A stretch of DNA of 64,000 bases, taken from the NCBI GenBank assembly GCA_021234155.1, contig JAJEKV010000027.1, positions 17,937,644 through 18,001,643 of the forward strand. Reading direction: 5' to 3'. The translations under genes and the position numbers were made by a program. Below, piece after piece: positions 46,202-59,566 of this stretch; positions within the stretch are counted from its first letter, which is position 1, and every line of letters starts with the position of its first letter. Origin of the DNA: Isoetes taiwanensis (taxonomy: Eukaryota > Streptophyta > Lycopodiopsida > Isoetales > Isoetaceae). The notes under the pieces are model-generated. The model was not told where the DNA came from and searched no databases. It was given only the letters and a program-made list of their open reading frames with translations.

Positions 46202-46834
46202 GAAAAAGGAGAATTGAATTGAATTGAATTGAATGATTTTTATCGTCCACGGAGACCAAGTGGCTTATGGAACCCGAAAAAGGAAGCACATCAAAGTGTT
46301 ACTGTTCGATTAAAAACTAGCCGCCCCAAAGGGTTTTCAATGGAAAAAATGTGGCAGTAATAGGAATGTTAACAAACTATACAAATATACATGGCGAAAG
46401 TAGATGATGTGATGATCAAGCACTGCTCTCTGTAAAGACAAGAAACATGTCTCTTGCTGCAAACTTTGATATGGGACCATGGAATTCACCCCAGTGCCTC
46501 TGTTAAGAAGGCTTTCTGCACCTGCTCCAAGTCATTGCAGGTAGGAAAAGACACCGTCAGACCCCAGACTTCGACCTTCTATAGAAGAATGGTCTCCACC
46601 AAGACTAAATAAGTGGGACTGATGGGCACAGTTATACAACTCCGCTTTGTGACTGTTGTGCCACATTGCATACAGGGCTTTCCAACCTGATATCACCTGC
46701 TGCCGAATGGAAGTATCCCAGTATGCGATAGAAGGAAACTCTATTCCCAAATACTTGTAGATGTGCATCATTTCAAACATTTTGCACTCAGTAAGTGAAG
46801 GTGGGAGGCCTTGAATGACGCACACTGACCCCAA
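46202..46834 (-). mobile_element. truncated LINE, RT thumb region and 3' tail
   Basis: The minus-strand frame 46834-46532 reads KMFEMMHIYKYLGIEFPS, AYWDTSIRQQVISGWKALYA and NSHKAELYNC; YKYLGIEF is the hallmark at the end of LINE reverse transcriptase. The 3' end on the minus strand is TTGGTCTCCGTGGACGATAA and ends in a TTCAA microsatellite (46212-46233 on the plus strand). Same 3' end as the copies at 27640 and 32240. Confidence 0.75.
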
Positions 46835-46907
46835 TTTTTAGTCCACAGTTGTTTTTAAGTTGTCTTTAAGTGTTGTTTCATGCCAAAAATAACATCAAAA
46901 TGGCACC

Positions 46908-47386
46908 AAAAGTACATGTATTCATTTCATCCGAACTTTCTAGAAGACACAATTGACTTTTGGCTGAAACATTCCACCGTGGTTTTTTGGCACCTTTTTT
47001 TTTTGTCAATGTGTCCTTCTTTTTCACTAATGTTTTTAGCGAATTTTTGTCAATGTGTAGTTTTTTTTCTTGACTGTTGTTTTTGAAAACTAAAAAAGAA
47101 AGGTCTTTTTTCCTTTTCTATGTGTTGTTTTTTTTCTACACTTGTAGAAAGTACACGTATTCATTTCATCCGAATTTGCTAGAAGACACAATTGACTTTT
47201 GGCTGAAACATTCCACTGTGGGTTTTTGGCACCTTTTTTTTGTCAATGTGTCCTTTTTTTTCACTAATGTTTTTAGCGAATTTTTTGTCTGTGGTTTTTT
47301 TCTTGACTGTTGTTTTTGAAAACTAAAAAAGAAAGGTCTTTTTCCCTTTTCTATGTGTTGTTTTTTTTTTCTACACTTGTAGTTTT
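46908..47386. repeat. tandem duplication, 240-base period
   Basis: AAAGTACATGTATTCATTTC at 46908 and AAAGTACACGTATTCATTTC at 47148 start two copies that include GAAGACACAATTGACTTTTG, GTCAATGTGTCCTT and TTGAAAACTAAAAAAGAAAG. The frames 46880-47086 and 47077-47319 translate alike only because of the duplication. Confidence 0.85.
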
Positions 47387-47794
47387 TAGAAGTTGACATT
47401 ATTTTCTCCCAAAAAAATACGTAATTTTCAAGAATTCACATGTATTGTTTAAAAAATAATTGTTTTTTTTTGGGTTGCCCCTAGGGGGGAAGCCCTTGTC
47501 CATGTGGGTTTATGGCTAGTATATGGCAGAAATATGCCAATGACTGCTCCAAACTTGCTATAGGGTGTAAACTGGCAGTCGTGACTGTTCTTGGGCATCC
47601 ATTTCGAAACCGGTTAACCGGATTCTTGTTCTTGAGCATCTCGGCTAAATGTATGCTTTATTTTTGTAGGTTAGAGGCCGAATCGTTCAGGCATTCAATA
47701 ACTAGGTATTGCCATCGTTTTCTGTTCCTCTGTGCGTGCAAAAGATCCGATTCCGATGATATCTACAATAGCGTGAATAGCAAAAAGATTTAGG

Positions 47795-48992
<1,198 letters not shown>

Positions 48993-49115
48993 TGGTAAGC
49001 CACAGTATGCTCCATTGTACTTTGCACCTCGTCCAATTGTATTTATGCAAACAGAACAAGCACCTTCCTTAATCTAGAAGATCAATATTGTAATTTTCAT
49101 CAGATTAGTAGTTGC
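48993..49115 (+). other. intron piece of the JmjC remnant
   Basis: Sequence between the donor ATG|GTAAGC at 48992 and the left edge of element D. Nothing else seen. Confidence 0.5.
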
Positions 49116-49594
49116 TGTTAGTCCTGTGCCTCCTGGTACAGGACTATTTATGCATACGACGGACCAAGTCAAGCTCAAGGAACCACGGGTCAGCCATCCA
49201 AGGCCCCGCAGAAGACCAAGCAGCAGCCTATCAAGAGGCGCCGCTCAGACAAGTGACGGGCCGTCACCGCCCGCGTCAGCATCAGCGTGATTCTAGGCAC
49301 TTCAAGAGGCACCGCCAACATTCCTGCAAATCAGGCCTCCTTCAAGGAGTCGGCACCGAGATCAGTCAGAGTGTCTATATTGGGCCAAAGGCCATTGTAC
49401 TATATATATGAGTAGAGCTAGCACATGAGTTTGGTAGATGAGTTTTAAGTCTTGTCTCTCTTCAGTCTTCTCTCGATTGCGAGAGCTCATGTATGTTCAT
49501 CATTGATATCAAGGAAGCTTATCATTTTCCTCTCATTGTTCTCTTTGGTTCTGTTTTCTTCTTCTTGTCCTTTTCTTGCAAATCCCGCGTGACA
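49116..49594 (+). repeat. candidate 5' LTR of element D
   Basis: A 479-base stretch that starts TGTTAGTCC and ends CGTGACA (TG...CA) just upstream of the gag ORF. It has a TATA-like CTATATATATGAG at about 49398 and a leader of 130 bases before the gag ATG. No second LTR copy is found in the window, so the borders rest on position and end bases only. No clear tRNA-complementary site follows (TAGTCCCCCGG...). Confidence 0.5.
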
Positions 49595-49724
49595 TAGTCC
49601 CCCGGATTCTCCTGTTAGATCCAAGGGTCCTCACAGAGGGCTGTCTTGCAGGAGTTCCCGAACCCAGACCCCAAACACTGTCGCCGCTGCTGGGTCTGAT
49701 TCGATTTTCCTTTCTTCTGTCGCC

Positions 49725-52345
49725 ATGTCTGTCCGAAACTTCACGCCAGAAGAACTTCTTTCCCAGACGGCATCTCGCTTGGAGCGCCATCATCGAAGGG
49801 AAGCTGTTCGTGACATGTATGGATCTGCTTATGACATTGAGGGAGGCCACATTCGGTCTAGGGCTCAGTCGGCGCCACCCACCCCTCGTGTCATGTCTCG
49901 TCCGAATTCTCCGCCTCAAGCGTGCAAACATTGCTCACAGCCTCAGTCTCCTCATCACTATCAGGAGCCCTATCCGGCTCAACCTGCACAACCTTACTTT
50001 CATACCCCCAAACATGCCTTCATCCATCAGTCTTCTGGCCATACGCCTCTGCCTTCACAACCATCATCTCCTACGGGTGGATCGGGATATCCTCATGTCT
50101 CTTTTGCTCCTCCCCAGGAGTTTCCCTTCCCTACCTTTCCCACCGCTCTTCCTGTTTACAATCTTACAGACCTCAAACCCAATGATCAGGCACCTCCAGT
50201 CCCTCCACCTCAGCCACCCCTTCAGCAGGGTCTTTCCAGCACCATACCCCCTCCAACTCCACCTCAATATCCTCACTATCATGTTCCTATCCAGCCCAGC
50301 ACTTTTACCTCTACCTTTCAGACCCTTAAGCTGACTTATCCTACCTTTGGCAACACAAAAGGCAAACCATTAGACCAAAGTGCTCAGGCCCATATGGAAG
50401 AATTCGAGGCTCTGGCTGTCCTAAATGGTCATGCGCAACCTCAACTGAAATTCCACATCTTTTCCACCACGCTGCGTGGCTCCCCTCATCAATGGCTCAT
50501 GTCCAACAAAAGCCACTGGAAACAAGATTGGTCCGAAATGAAAACTGCTTTTCTTTCTCACTATGGGACCACAGATGATGATCAACTTCATCTCAAGCAA
50601 CTCAATGACCTTCAACAAGAGCCCACGGAGTCCGCCCGGGATTTTGCAGATCGACTTCACATTCTGCTAAGCAAACTCAAGGAGTACCCCACACAGAGCC
50701 AGATCTTAGTCTGGTTTCTCCAAGGACTTCCTCCAGCTATCCGACTCATGACCGAATACCTGCGTCCAAAGACTTTGGAGCAGGCTATCGATCTTGTCAA
50801 TCACTCAGTCAATGTTTCCTCCCGTGGCGTGGCTCTTCAAGAGCTTCCTTTCATTCCACCCGTCATGGTTCCCCAGACTGCTGTTCAACCTCCACACGCC
50901 AATCCGCAGCGCAGTCAGATCTGGTGCCATATCTGCAAATATCAAGGCCACTTGGCGAATGAGTGCAACTCCAATAATGGCCCGCCTCATTGTAAACGAT
51001 GCAACATGTGCAATCATGCCACGGAAGAGTGCACTCGCACTCATCCTACACCTTTCCGCAACAAGATGGTTTATCAAGTGCAAACAACACCTCAGCACCA
51101 ATTGCCATATCAGCACAACCCAATCAACTCTATCAGCAACAGGAGCAACAACGGGGACCCAACACACGTCCTCCTTTTGATCCTTCGAAAGCTCAGTGTT
51201 ATCACTGCCAAGAATGGGGTCATACCACCACGGCGTGTCCTCAACTTCCACAAGATCAGGTGCAGCTTCCTGGCACAAAACAGACCACATCGGTCCGCCT
51301 CACGGCTTACCAACTTTGCATTGCCAATGGCAAACAAGGCCCGCGTCCGGTTCTTCGAAAGCCACCTCGTGCACCTCAGCAATCACGCTATCAACCAGCT
51401 CCTGCAAATCAACCTCAGCTGGATCAACAAGCACAGGAAGAAATTTTTCAGGCACTTAATCCTCCAGTTCAGCCCTCAAATTGGGTTGGTTTGGTTTCAC
51501 GCCAGACCAGGGCGTCACGTCCCTTAAACATTATTTCTAATGGCACGCAACCTGCTTTTGCAGTCGATACCATTCCTCATGATGCAGAAAAAAAGGTTCA
51601 CTTTGCACCTGATTTGGAGAAACTCATGCCGCATGTCATGCCTAAAGTTCGCCAAAGCATTCTGAACCTCATGCAAGCTGCTGAAGGCCGCACGTTGGCT
51701 AATGTTCATGCCACTACTCGAGCTCAACAAAGACAAGAAACACCTTCCACGTCTCAACCTCCACGCTCTCAGACCTATCCAAATATAGCTGCTGAGGTAG
51801 ACCTACTCAAAGAAGTTGCTGCTTCCTTACCACGCACTCCAGCACCTGTGGATCCCGCAGATCCTTTTTCTCATGTGCCTCTGGAACTCCAAGAGGAGCT
51901 GGCAAAAATCAAAATTCCTCTAAGTCTTGCAACGATTTTGAAACTCTGTCCTGCTCTCAAGGACCAGTTACCACTCCCGACTGTTTTGGTTGGGGCTGTT
52001 GCTACCTCTACACCCACGGTACATGCCACGGTGGGCAATCAGCAAGTCAACCATGTTCAAATTGACGGAGGTAGCGCAGTTAATCTCATCACGGATAAAC
52101 TCCGCACACAAATGGGCATCAAACAACTCTATCGTGCCCCATATAACATCAAATTGGCCAATGGCCATATCACGAGACCTCAAGGCGTCACGCCTCTTCT
52201 TCACATCAACATTGGTGATCTCAGATTCCCCTTGGAATTTGGTGTTTGGAAGGCTGGAGAAGATCCAGGTGATTATGAAATGTTGGTCGGCAGACCTTTT
52301 CTCCGCCAGGCCAAGAGTTCCATTACTGGGCCACGGATCAGTTAG
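49725..52345 (+). pseudogene. element D gag and protease
   Basis: From ATG 49725 (MSVRNFTPEELLSQTASRLE) through a Pro/Gln/His-rich stretch into a Ty3/gypsy Gag block (MEEFEALAVLNGHAQPQLKF, TTLRGSPHQWLMSNK, LNDLQQEPTESARDFADRLH). Three CCHC knuckles follow: CHICKYQGHLANEC, CKRCNMCNHATEEC and, after a frameshift near 51090-51130, CYHCQEWGHTTTAC. The second frame continues to 52345 and ends in a retropepsin with VQIDGGSAVNLITD and MLVGRPFLRQ. The DGGS active site replaces the DTGS of element A and is usual in some plant Ty3/gypsy lineages. One frameshift breaks it. Confidence 0.9.
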
Positions 52346-53825
52346 TCATCACAGATGGTCACCTCAATGCCACCATGGATTTGGAAATAGGCAAAATCAT
52401 TTCCGACAATGCTTGAACCCTCTCTCTCCGACACACCATTCGGAGGGCGCCCAAAATATCTATCAAGTTCGGGCTCCACTCGCGAAGTCCGCCTCGTCAT
52501 CCTACCCCAATATGCCGATCCTTGGGGAGAAATGACCCTTGATCAGGGACCAGTCAGGCTGGCGTTGCTTGACCCTTACCTGGCTCCTTGCAATCGAATT
52601 CAACGGGTTGATCACTTTTCAGATGTGGAATCTCCTGCAGCTCCTGTAGATGTCCACGCTGTCATGAAGCAACCTCTCGCTTGATGAAACTTCGGAACCT
52701 CTCTTTTTCACCACGCAGAGTGCCACGCCTCTGTTATGCTTCAACCTCCCCGCTCATATTGTCCAGACACGGAAGTTATCCCCATATTCGGACTCAAGTC
52801 GAGATTGTGGACATAGGCAACAATCGGCGTCCGAAATTGTTGCAAATCTTCCGACACCCTATCGTAATAGGGGCGTCACGCCTTCAAAAATTCAAACACA
52901 TTTTAAGCTGAGCTACAGAGATCTTCGGGAATCAACAAAACCTTGGGGAACTCACCATTCCTACCAAGTCCGATGCACGCCAATTATAGCAACGACGATG
53001 CAGCTCAACCCAAATTACCGTGATCGCGTCAAGGCGGAAATTGACAAACTCCTTGCTGCGCAGTTTGATCTATGAGGTCAAACATTCTCATGGATGGGTG
53101 AGCTCCATCGTCATTGCACTCAAACACAATGGTAATATCCGTGTTTTGCGTGGACTACCGAAAACTCAATCAGGCTACGGAGCGTGATCATTTTCCACTT
53201 CCCTTCACGCACCGCACTGTTACCGAAGAGGTTCTTTGGACATGAAATGTACTCCTTCATGGATGGTTTTTCCGCTACAATCAGATCTCAATCAAAGAAT
53301 CTGATCAACTCAATACTACTTTCACCACCCCGTAAGCACTTTTTGCCTACAAGGTGGTTCCTTTTTGGCTTATCAAACTCTCCATCCACGCTTTCAACGC
53401 ATCATGCTCTCGGTTTTTCATGATTTTATGAAGGAAAATCCCTTCTTGCAAATTTTTCAAGATGACTTCTCGCCTTCCACATTCCATGGCTGACCATTTG
53501 GATAAATTGGAACTTCGTCTTTCGAAAAATGTGATGAGTCCCAAGTTAGTCTCAATCCCGAGAAATGCACCTTTTGTGTCACCTCGGTGTTCCGTTAGGA
53601 CACGTTGTCGATGCGCGGGTATCACCACGCATCCCGCCAAAATCGGGCTATTGTGCTCAAAGCTCAAGCACCAGCCAATATCAAGGAGACACGCTCTTTC
53701 CCGGGTAAGGTCAATTATTACTCCACCTTCATTCCCGGACTAGCGACCATTGCGCATCCCATTCATAAACTCACGGGTGATGAATCCACACGGCTTGGAA
53801 TTCCCAGGCGGATGCTGCTTTCCAA
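52346..53825 (+). pseudogene. element D reverse transcriptase, heavily frameshifted
   Basis: Pieces in all three frames: LNPNYRDRVKAEIDKLLAA (about 52996), VKHSHGWVSSIVIALKHNGN, ERDHFPLPF, MYSFMDGF, PFGLSNSPSTFQRIMLSVFH, FLQIFQDDFS (the catalytic DD, about 53450) and IKETRSFPGKVNYYSTFIPG. The order is that of a Ty3/gypsy RT and connection domain. At least six frame breaks make it non-functional. The piece 52346-52980 is linker with no clear motif. Confidence 0.85.
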
Positions 53826-54330
53826 CACTTGAAGCTTTTGCTTACTCAGGCCCCGGTTCTTGTTCCTCCTCAATGGGACAAGCCCTTTCATGTTCATGTT
53901 GATGTCTCGGCGTTTGCTATTGGAGCTGTTCTTTCTCAAGAATATGATGCGCAATCGACAAACCAAACCGCTTCGCCGGTAACTCAATTCTGAGGCGCAA
54001 CTATTCTCGCCACGGCGTGAAGCTTTGGGTCTCATTTTCTGTGTCCAACGCTTCCGTCACTACCTTTTGGGCAGTCAGATCAAATTCTTTGTTGACCACC
54101 AAGCACTTCCACGCCCACAGGCCGCATTGCTCGTTGGGTCCTTCTTCTCCAAGAATTTGCCCCTTTTGAAATTGTTCACAAGGCCGGCAAATCTCATGTT
54201 GTCCCGGATTATCTTTCACGCATCCACCGCGGATGATCCCTCCCACCGGAGTCTCGGGCGCCTTTCCCGGACGCTCAACTTTTTAGTGACAAAGAACACC
54301 ACATTGGTTCCATGACTTTCAGCAGTACCT
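53826..54330 (+). pseudogene. element D RNase H
   Basis: LLLTQAPVLVPPQWDKPFHV and HVDVSAFAIGAVLSQEYDAQ (first catalytic Asp) near 53835-53955, then after a frameshift LFSPRREALGLIFCVQRFRH, YLLGSQIKFFVDHQALP. This is the RNase H of Ty3/gypsy pol. Further frameshifts follow to 54315. Confidence 0.8.
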
Positions 54331-55572
54331 CCTCACAGGCGCTCTTCCACCCGAGGACATGACGCTCTCTCATGCCAAACGCCAATCCCGTCGTCATCAA
54401 TTTCTCCGCGACGTCCGTGACTACACCATGGTTGCAGGACATCTTTACAAAAAGGGTAAGGACACCATCCTTCGACGCTGTGTTCTACCTCATGAAGTTC
54501 CAGATATTGTCCGAGAAGCTCATCAAGGGCTCGGTGGTGGCCATTTTCATGGTGACACCACGGCACGCAAAATCCTTCTAGCTGGGTATTTTTGGCCCAC
54601 GCTCTTCAAAGACGCTCACGCCCACGCCCGCACGTGTGATGCTTGCCAGCGTGTGGGACGGCCCACGGCCCGTGACGCTCTTCCCTTGACGCCGGTCGCC
54701 ACGCCACTTCCCTTCAGCAAATGGGGAATGGATTTTGTGGGACCCATCGATCCTCCTGCGCGGCACACCCGTGCCCGCTACATTCTGGTTCTCACTGACT
54801 ATGCTACTAAATGGGCGGAAGCTTGCGCACTTCCAGACAACACTGCGGCAAGCACAGCCAAGGTCCTCTATCAACAAATTATCACGCGATTTGGCTGCCC
54901 CACACGGAGCTGGTCAGTGATCGTGGTGTCCATTTTATCAATCATACCATAAAGGAGCTGACGGATTATCTCATGATACATCATCACAAGAGCACACCTT
55001 ACTATCCTCAAGGTAATGGTTTGGCAGAAAGCACCAACAAAACTCTGGTCACAATTCTCAAGAAAATTTGTGACGCTTCTCGCACTGACTGGCAAAACAA
55101 GCTTCCTACTGTTCTTTGGGCTTACAATACTTGTTTCAAAATAGCTACTAGTCTCCGTTTTCAACTGGCTACTGCCCATAATCCGCCTGCTGCACTCAAA
55201 GAAAGGGTTCATCAATTGGAACAGTTGGATGAACTTAGAAGGGATGCTTATATTCGTGTTCTTCATGGACAACAGTTGCAAAAATCTTTACATGACAAAC
55301 GACTGAAGACAAAAACATTCAACGAAGGAGATTTGGTTCTTCTTTATGATTCTCGGTACAAAAATTTTTCGGGTAAACTTAAGTTTCGTTGGCTTGGCCC
55401 TTATCAAATTGTTCAAGTGGTTCGACCCAGCGTTTTCAAACTGGCTGAGTTAGATGGCACTCCATTACCTACACTGGTTAATGGCTTCCGCCTCAAAACA
55501 TTTCATCACATAGAATGCGAAAATCAACCAACAGATGCCGTTCAAGACACAACCACAACCGAAAGTGACTAA
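54331..55572 (+). pseudogene. element D integrase
   Basis: Frame 54359-54895: HLYKKGKDTILRRCVLPHE, the HHCC zinc site (AHQGLGGGHFHGD...CDACQRVG), GMDFVGPIDPP with the first catalytic Asp, LVLTDYATKWAEA. A frameshift near 54895 moves to the frame ending 55572: LVSDRGVHFINHTI (second Asp), YYPQGNGLAESTNKTL (Glu), LHDKRLKTKTFNEGDLVLL, FRWLGPYQIVQV. A small deletion near 55145-55180 removes the usual region after LWAYNT. There is no chromodomain, unlike element A. Confidence 0.9.
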
Positions 55573-56515
55573 CACAGTGGCATATTATATTATAGGTGGA
55601 ATTTTTTACAAAATGTGGGCACAACCCAGCTATTTCCGCTATGGGCACTGCCCTATATACAAAAACGGGCTCAGAGCCCTATCTACTAAGTCCTAAGAAG
55701 AAAAACCCTCTACTCGGGTTGAGCAGTGATCGCAGGATGTGGTAGAGGTTCCGCTTTCGAGTCCCAAATAAGGTGCGAGAACCACCTCCATCCCGTTGGT
55801 ATGAGGATCGGGATGTTCAGCCATCCCGAACACCAGTAGTCCATTCTCGAAGCCACGATTGTGGCGGCGCCCGAGGTCCGCACAATTCATTTTGCAAGTA
55901 ATCCACTCTTGATGGTTAGTGGGCATCGTGCGGTTCGTTCAAACCAAAGAAGCAGCGCCATCTTTGAAGCGCCATCGAATGTCTTCGCTTCACTCCGGTT
56001 AAGTCTTATATAGCCAACCAAGGAACTCCTTGTCGGCGTGGACCAATAAAAAAAATCGCCAGCGTGTTTTGCAATGCAAAATTTTGTTTCTAAACGGAGA
56101 ATCTGTTCTCCGCCCAGATATCTAGCCATGGTACCCTCTGACACATTTGTTTAATGATATCCCACTTCGAGTTGCCCGCATTAAATGCCATTGCTTCTTT
56201 TCATACCCGTCAAACATTAATCAGTGTCCTTTGGCCACCTGTCACATCCGATCATTTTCTCACGTCTAATCTCCACCGTTCATTGCTTCTCCCTTTGTTG
56301 TTTGGGGACTTAGCCAAATTTTTGCCTCTCAATCCCCTCCTTGGCATCCTTCGACACCTGGCACCATCAACGGTTGCAGCTTCGCCCTTATCATACCTCT
56401 TCACCTCCATTTGCGCGCCCTAAACCTTTTAGATCCCTCTGCGCCGTCCTCCTTCTTAGCCTTACGTCTCCGCTCTACGCCTTTGCATCACCGTTCTTTT
56501 CTGAAGCTCTTTGCC
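55573..56515 (+). other. spacer between pol and ORF3 of element D
   Basis: No sense ORF with recognisable content. Minus-strand frames at 55693-56144 show no motif. This long spacer may hold a promoter or splice acceptor for ORF3. Confidence 0.4.
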
Positions 56516-58954
56516 ATGGCGGCCCCAAAATTTCCTACACTTCAAGCCACTGCTCCCAGGGAACTGTCTCTTTTCGAGTCAGTATCTTTCTTGACGCCAA
56601 CTTTACGTGAAGCCCTTATTGGCCCGGAATCGCGATCGCGAGCGCCGACTTTACGAATTCTCTCAAATGGAACTTCCGGCTCCAAATCGACCGGTTAGGC
56701 GGTTCATCGCCAACATCGTCAATAGCCCGCATGGATACACCACGATGGTCGATGGCACCACCATTTCACCCGACTTCGGCACCTGATTTACGAGATATTC
56801 CATATTCCTTTGCAAACCCCTTGTTTATCTTGGTCTGCCATACAGGATCTCGAAGTTACTGAGTTTGGTGCTCCTGCTTATCATGCAAATGTGCATCGCC
56901 TGACCAATATTGACAAGCCCCATGAAATTTTTGTTAAGTTTCTGTGGCGCAAGTACCTTGGGTATTCTATCAAGAACACCCATATCAATAAGCCTTTCTA
57001 TAATATGGTGATCACTGCTACTCGCTCCAAGCACCACATTGATTGGCCCCAATTGTTGTTCTACCGTCTTCTCCAAGAAATTGACCGTCTTCGGGCTGCC
57101 ACTTCTACCTCTGAAACTTCTGTGGGAGGCCATCTTCAAGCCCTCATCTGTCATTACTTTCCTCCCACAAACTCTCATTCTCAAAATTCCACTCAGCAGT
57201 CCCTTCCTCAGACTCACCAAGTTGGCACTTCACACCCTTCTTCCTCTGGTCATGTCAACCTTCAACACACGCATGTCACTGTCTCCTCCTCCTCTACAGA
57301 AACCAAGCACTCTAGTCCTCATCATGTGTCCCAAACGTCACAAACAAGGCAACAGCCGGCTCCACCACCACAGCACCCTCGTCAGCTGTTGTATCAGTAT
57401 CAGCAGGATGCTCAAGCTGCTGTTCTAAAGTTACAAGAATCCCAAGAAGCTCTTATAAATGGGGTTCACACGGCCCTGACGGCCTCAGATGCGGTTCACC
57501 GTGACCTTCAAGCTGCCACTGCACAAGTTCAAACTTTGGAGGCCCAACTTCAAGACAAGCACGGCGCTCTCTTACAAGCCCGTATAGATCTCAAAAGTGC
57601 ACAGGATCAGACCAGCCTACTTACAGATCAGTAGGCTCAACTCCAATCCGAAATTCAGGACTTATTGGAGCAAAACAAGTCCAAAGATACTCTCCTGAGT
57701 GACAAAGAGAAAGATATTGCTAAGCTTAATGCCTTGTACTCAGAGCTTTGTGACAATTACAGCACTCAAGTTCAAAACCTTACCGAGCGTGACGCTCAAA
57801 TTGCATCTTTGACGGCTCAGCTCTCCACGCAGACTTCTCAGCTCACATCCCTCCAAGATCAGCTTACGGAGGTTCAGAAACAGAAACTTCTTGATGACGC
57901 GGAGATTGCCGTGCTTCGACTCAATGCTCCTGGGAAATCCTCCTCACAGGTTCACACTTCTCAGAAACGGGTCCGTGACCAGTCACGCCTTCTGTTAGAA
58001 AAGGACCACAGGATCCGTGACCTTGAACAACAGTTACAGTACGCTATTCAGTCTGCTGATGAGGCACAGACCAAACTTGACGGCTATATTGCCATCGTTA
58101 GCCAGCTGCCTGTTGATTTCCCAGTTCCTTCCTGCTATCTGGATTATGTCGCCCGCCGCCACCTCTTTCTTCTGAAATGGCATGGGGCTGATGGTCCTGT
58201 GGATGTTCACCTGCGCACTGCAGATTTTCTTCGGATCTGGCCCGAACTCTCAATTGAAGACAAAGGTTTATGCTGTGCCCTTTTGGTCTTTGATCTCATT
58301 CACTGCGATGATCCGGACTTCATCACCTTCAGAACTGTTCAGCCTATGGCTTACATTTTTCATGATTTCTATCTGGGTGATACACAGGAGAGATTTCGGG
58401 ATGGGCCACGACAGAACTTTCAGGGTGACCCCACTCTTCAATGGTTGCTTCAGGATAACAACCCCTATCTCGCTGATCATGCTCAAACCCACGCTCTTCA
58501 TCAAGAGTACATGCCTGAGCTTGCACATCATTTACCTCTCTGGCAAGCGGAAGTGCTGCAACAAATAAGGAAGTATCTAGGACATCCTGAGGATCTTCCC
58601 TATGCACAAATTTATATGCAACACCTCGCCGGTTACAATCAATTACGTGCTCTTCTGGATAGCAAGACAGTCCCCACAGGCTGGGATAGCCCTCCTGTCA
58701 ACTCTCAACTCTCTGCCTCTGTCTGGGATCGTTGGTGTAAAGCTCTTGATCCGGCCCTTGTTAGTAAATTCCGGGAGCAGGCTCAGCAACCCACGCCCAC
58801 GGGCATGGTTCCCTCTCCCTATGCTTCCCTGGGTGTTCCTCCACGCCCCAGGTTCCTGACTTCTGATTGGCGTCTCCCCTTTTGGACAAAGGTCATGGAT
58901 AGCCATGCTGGATGGACTCCACCTCAGATCTCGACGGATCTCAATCAATTATAG
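56516..58954 (+). pseudogene. element D ORF3: long coiled-coil protein after pol
   Basis: ATG 56516 opens MAAPKFPTLQATAPRELSLF; frame breaks between 56640 and 56800 pass through MELPAPNRPVRRFIANIVNS. The main frame then runs from about 56790 to 58954 with a single TAG at 57632-57634. Order of parts: a globular N-terminal domain (VTEFGAPAYHANVHRLTNID, FLWRKYLGYSIKN, WPQLLFYRLLQEIDRLRAA), a Ser/His/Gln/Pro-rich linker, a long coiled coil of about 250 residues (QTLEAQLQDKHGALLQARID; ERDAQIASLTAQLSTQTSQL), and a C-terminal domain (YLDYVARRHLFLLKWHGADG, FRIWPELS-like, PMAYIFHDFYLGDTQERFRD). About 800 residues in all. It takes the place where some plant gypsy elements carry env-like ORFs, but no membrane segment or signal is seen. 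Function unknown. Confidence 0.7.
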
Positions 58955-59008
58955 CTTCAAGATGTGGATTATTGATATAATGATTAGATCTTATGCTCGT
59001 TGTGTATC
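58955..59008 (+). other. right edge of element D, no 3' LTR
   Basis: After the ORF3 stop, element-like sequence ends with no copy of the 49116-49594 LTR. Either the 3' LTR was deleted or the true right border is elsewhere. Confidence 0.4.
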
Positions 59009-59259
59009 GGGCAAACGTATGCTAGTGGGTATCAAAAAAACGCGGCCCCAGCACTTAGATCAGCACCCTGGATGTACTATTCTATCATAGTATTCCACTT
59101 GTTATTAATTGGAGTTGTTACATATTTCTATTGATTACCTAATTACCATGTGCTAGTACCAGTAACACCTTAAACAAGCTGCCATATGGGGTGCTATATG
59201 AGTGCTGTCAGCATGTGTCCGGACGCCTGCTTTTGATACCCACCAGCATACTTTTGCCC
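59009..59259. mobile_element. 251-base MITE with target duplication TATC
   Basis: Inverted ends GGGCAAACGTATGCTAGTGG and, on the other side, GGGCAAAAGTATGCTGGTGG (read inward) extend through GTATCAAAA, about 29 bases with two differences. The four bases TATC flank both sides (59005-59008 and 59260-59263). No ORF. Superfamily not assigned. Confidence 0.75.
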
Positions 59260-59360
59260 TATCTTTTGAGTGTCATTAACTTATTGTCTCTCTGCACAGG
59301 CTACAATGATCAATATTTTTGTTGATATAACTCTCTTATCTTTGTTTTGCTTTTGTTGAC

Positions 59361-59566
59361 GTGCAAATTGGTAATATGCAAATCTCACCTTCTTCCTTAA
59401 AGGCAGCAAGAATACCAGTTTATAGGCTTGTGCAAAGGCCTGGTGATTTTGTAATTAAATTTTCAAATGTATATTACTCAAATATTAGCCGCGCCTTCAA
59501 TTGTGCAGAGGCTGTGAACATTGCTCCTGATGATCAATCTTTGCAGTGCATTTCCAAAGAATGATA
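59361..59566 (+). pseudogene. JmjC demethylase remnant, second part
   Basis: The frame reads MQISPSSLKAARIPVYRLVQ, RPGDFVIKFSNVYYSN, ISRAFNCAEAVNIAPDD, which continues the JmjC domain of the remnant ending at 48992. In active members the segment is AYHSGFNCGFNCAEAVN; the His iron ligand is Tyr here (VYYSNI). Together with the Arg at the first ligand, two of the three iron ligands are lost. The stop TGA follows soon after SKE. Confidence 0.85.

Noticed and set aside
46880-47319. Two similar small proteins (TIDFWLKHSTV...)
   Set aside because: The similarity is due to the 240-base tandem duplication; both are AT-rich and low complexity.
49576-50334. 252-codon plus-strand frame over element D gag start
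   Set aside because: It overlaps the gag ORF in another frame, is Leu/Pro/Ser-rich as expected of a shifted reading of Pro/Gln codons, and has no motif.
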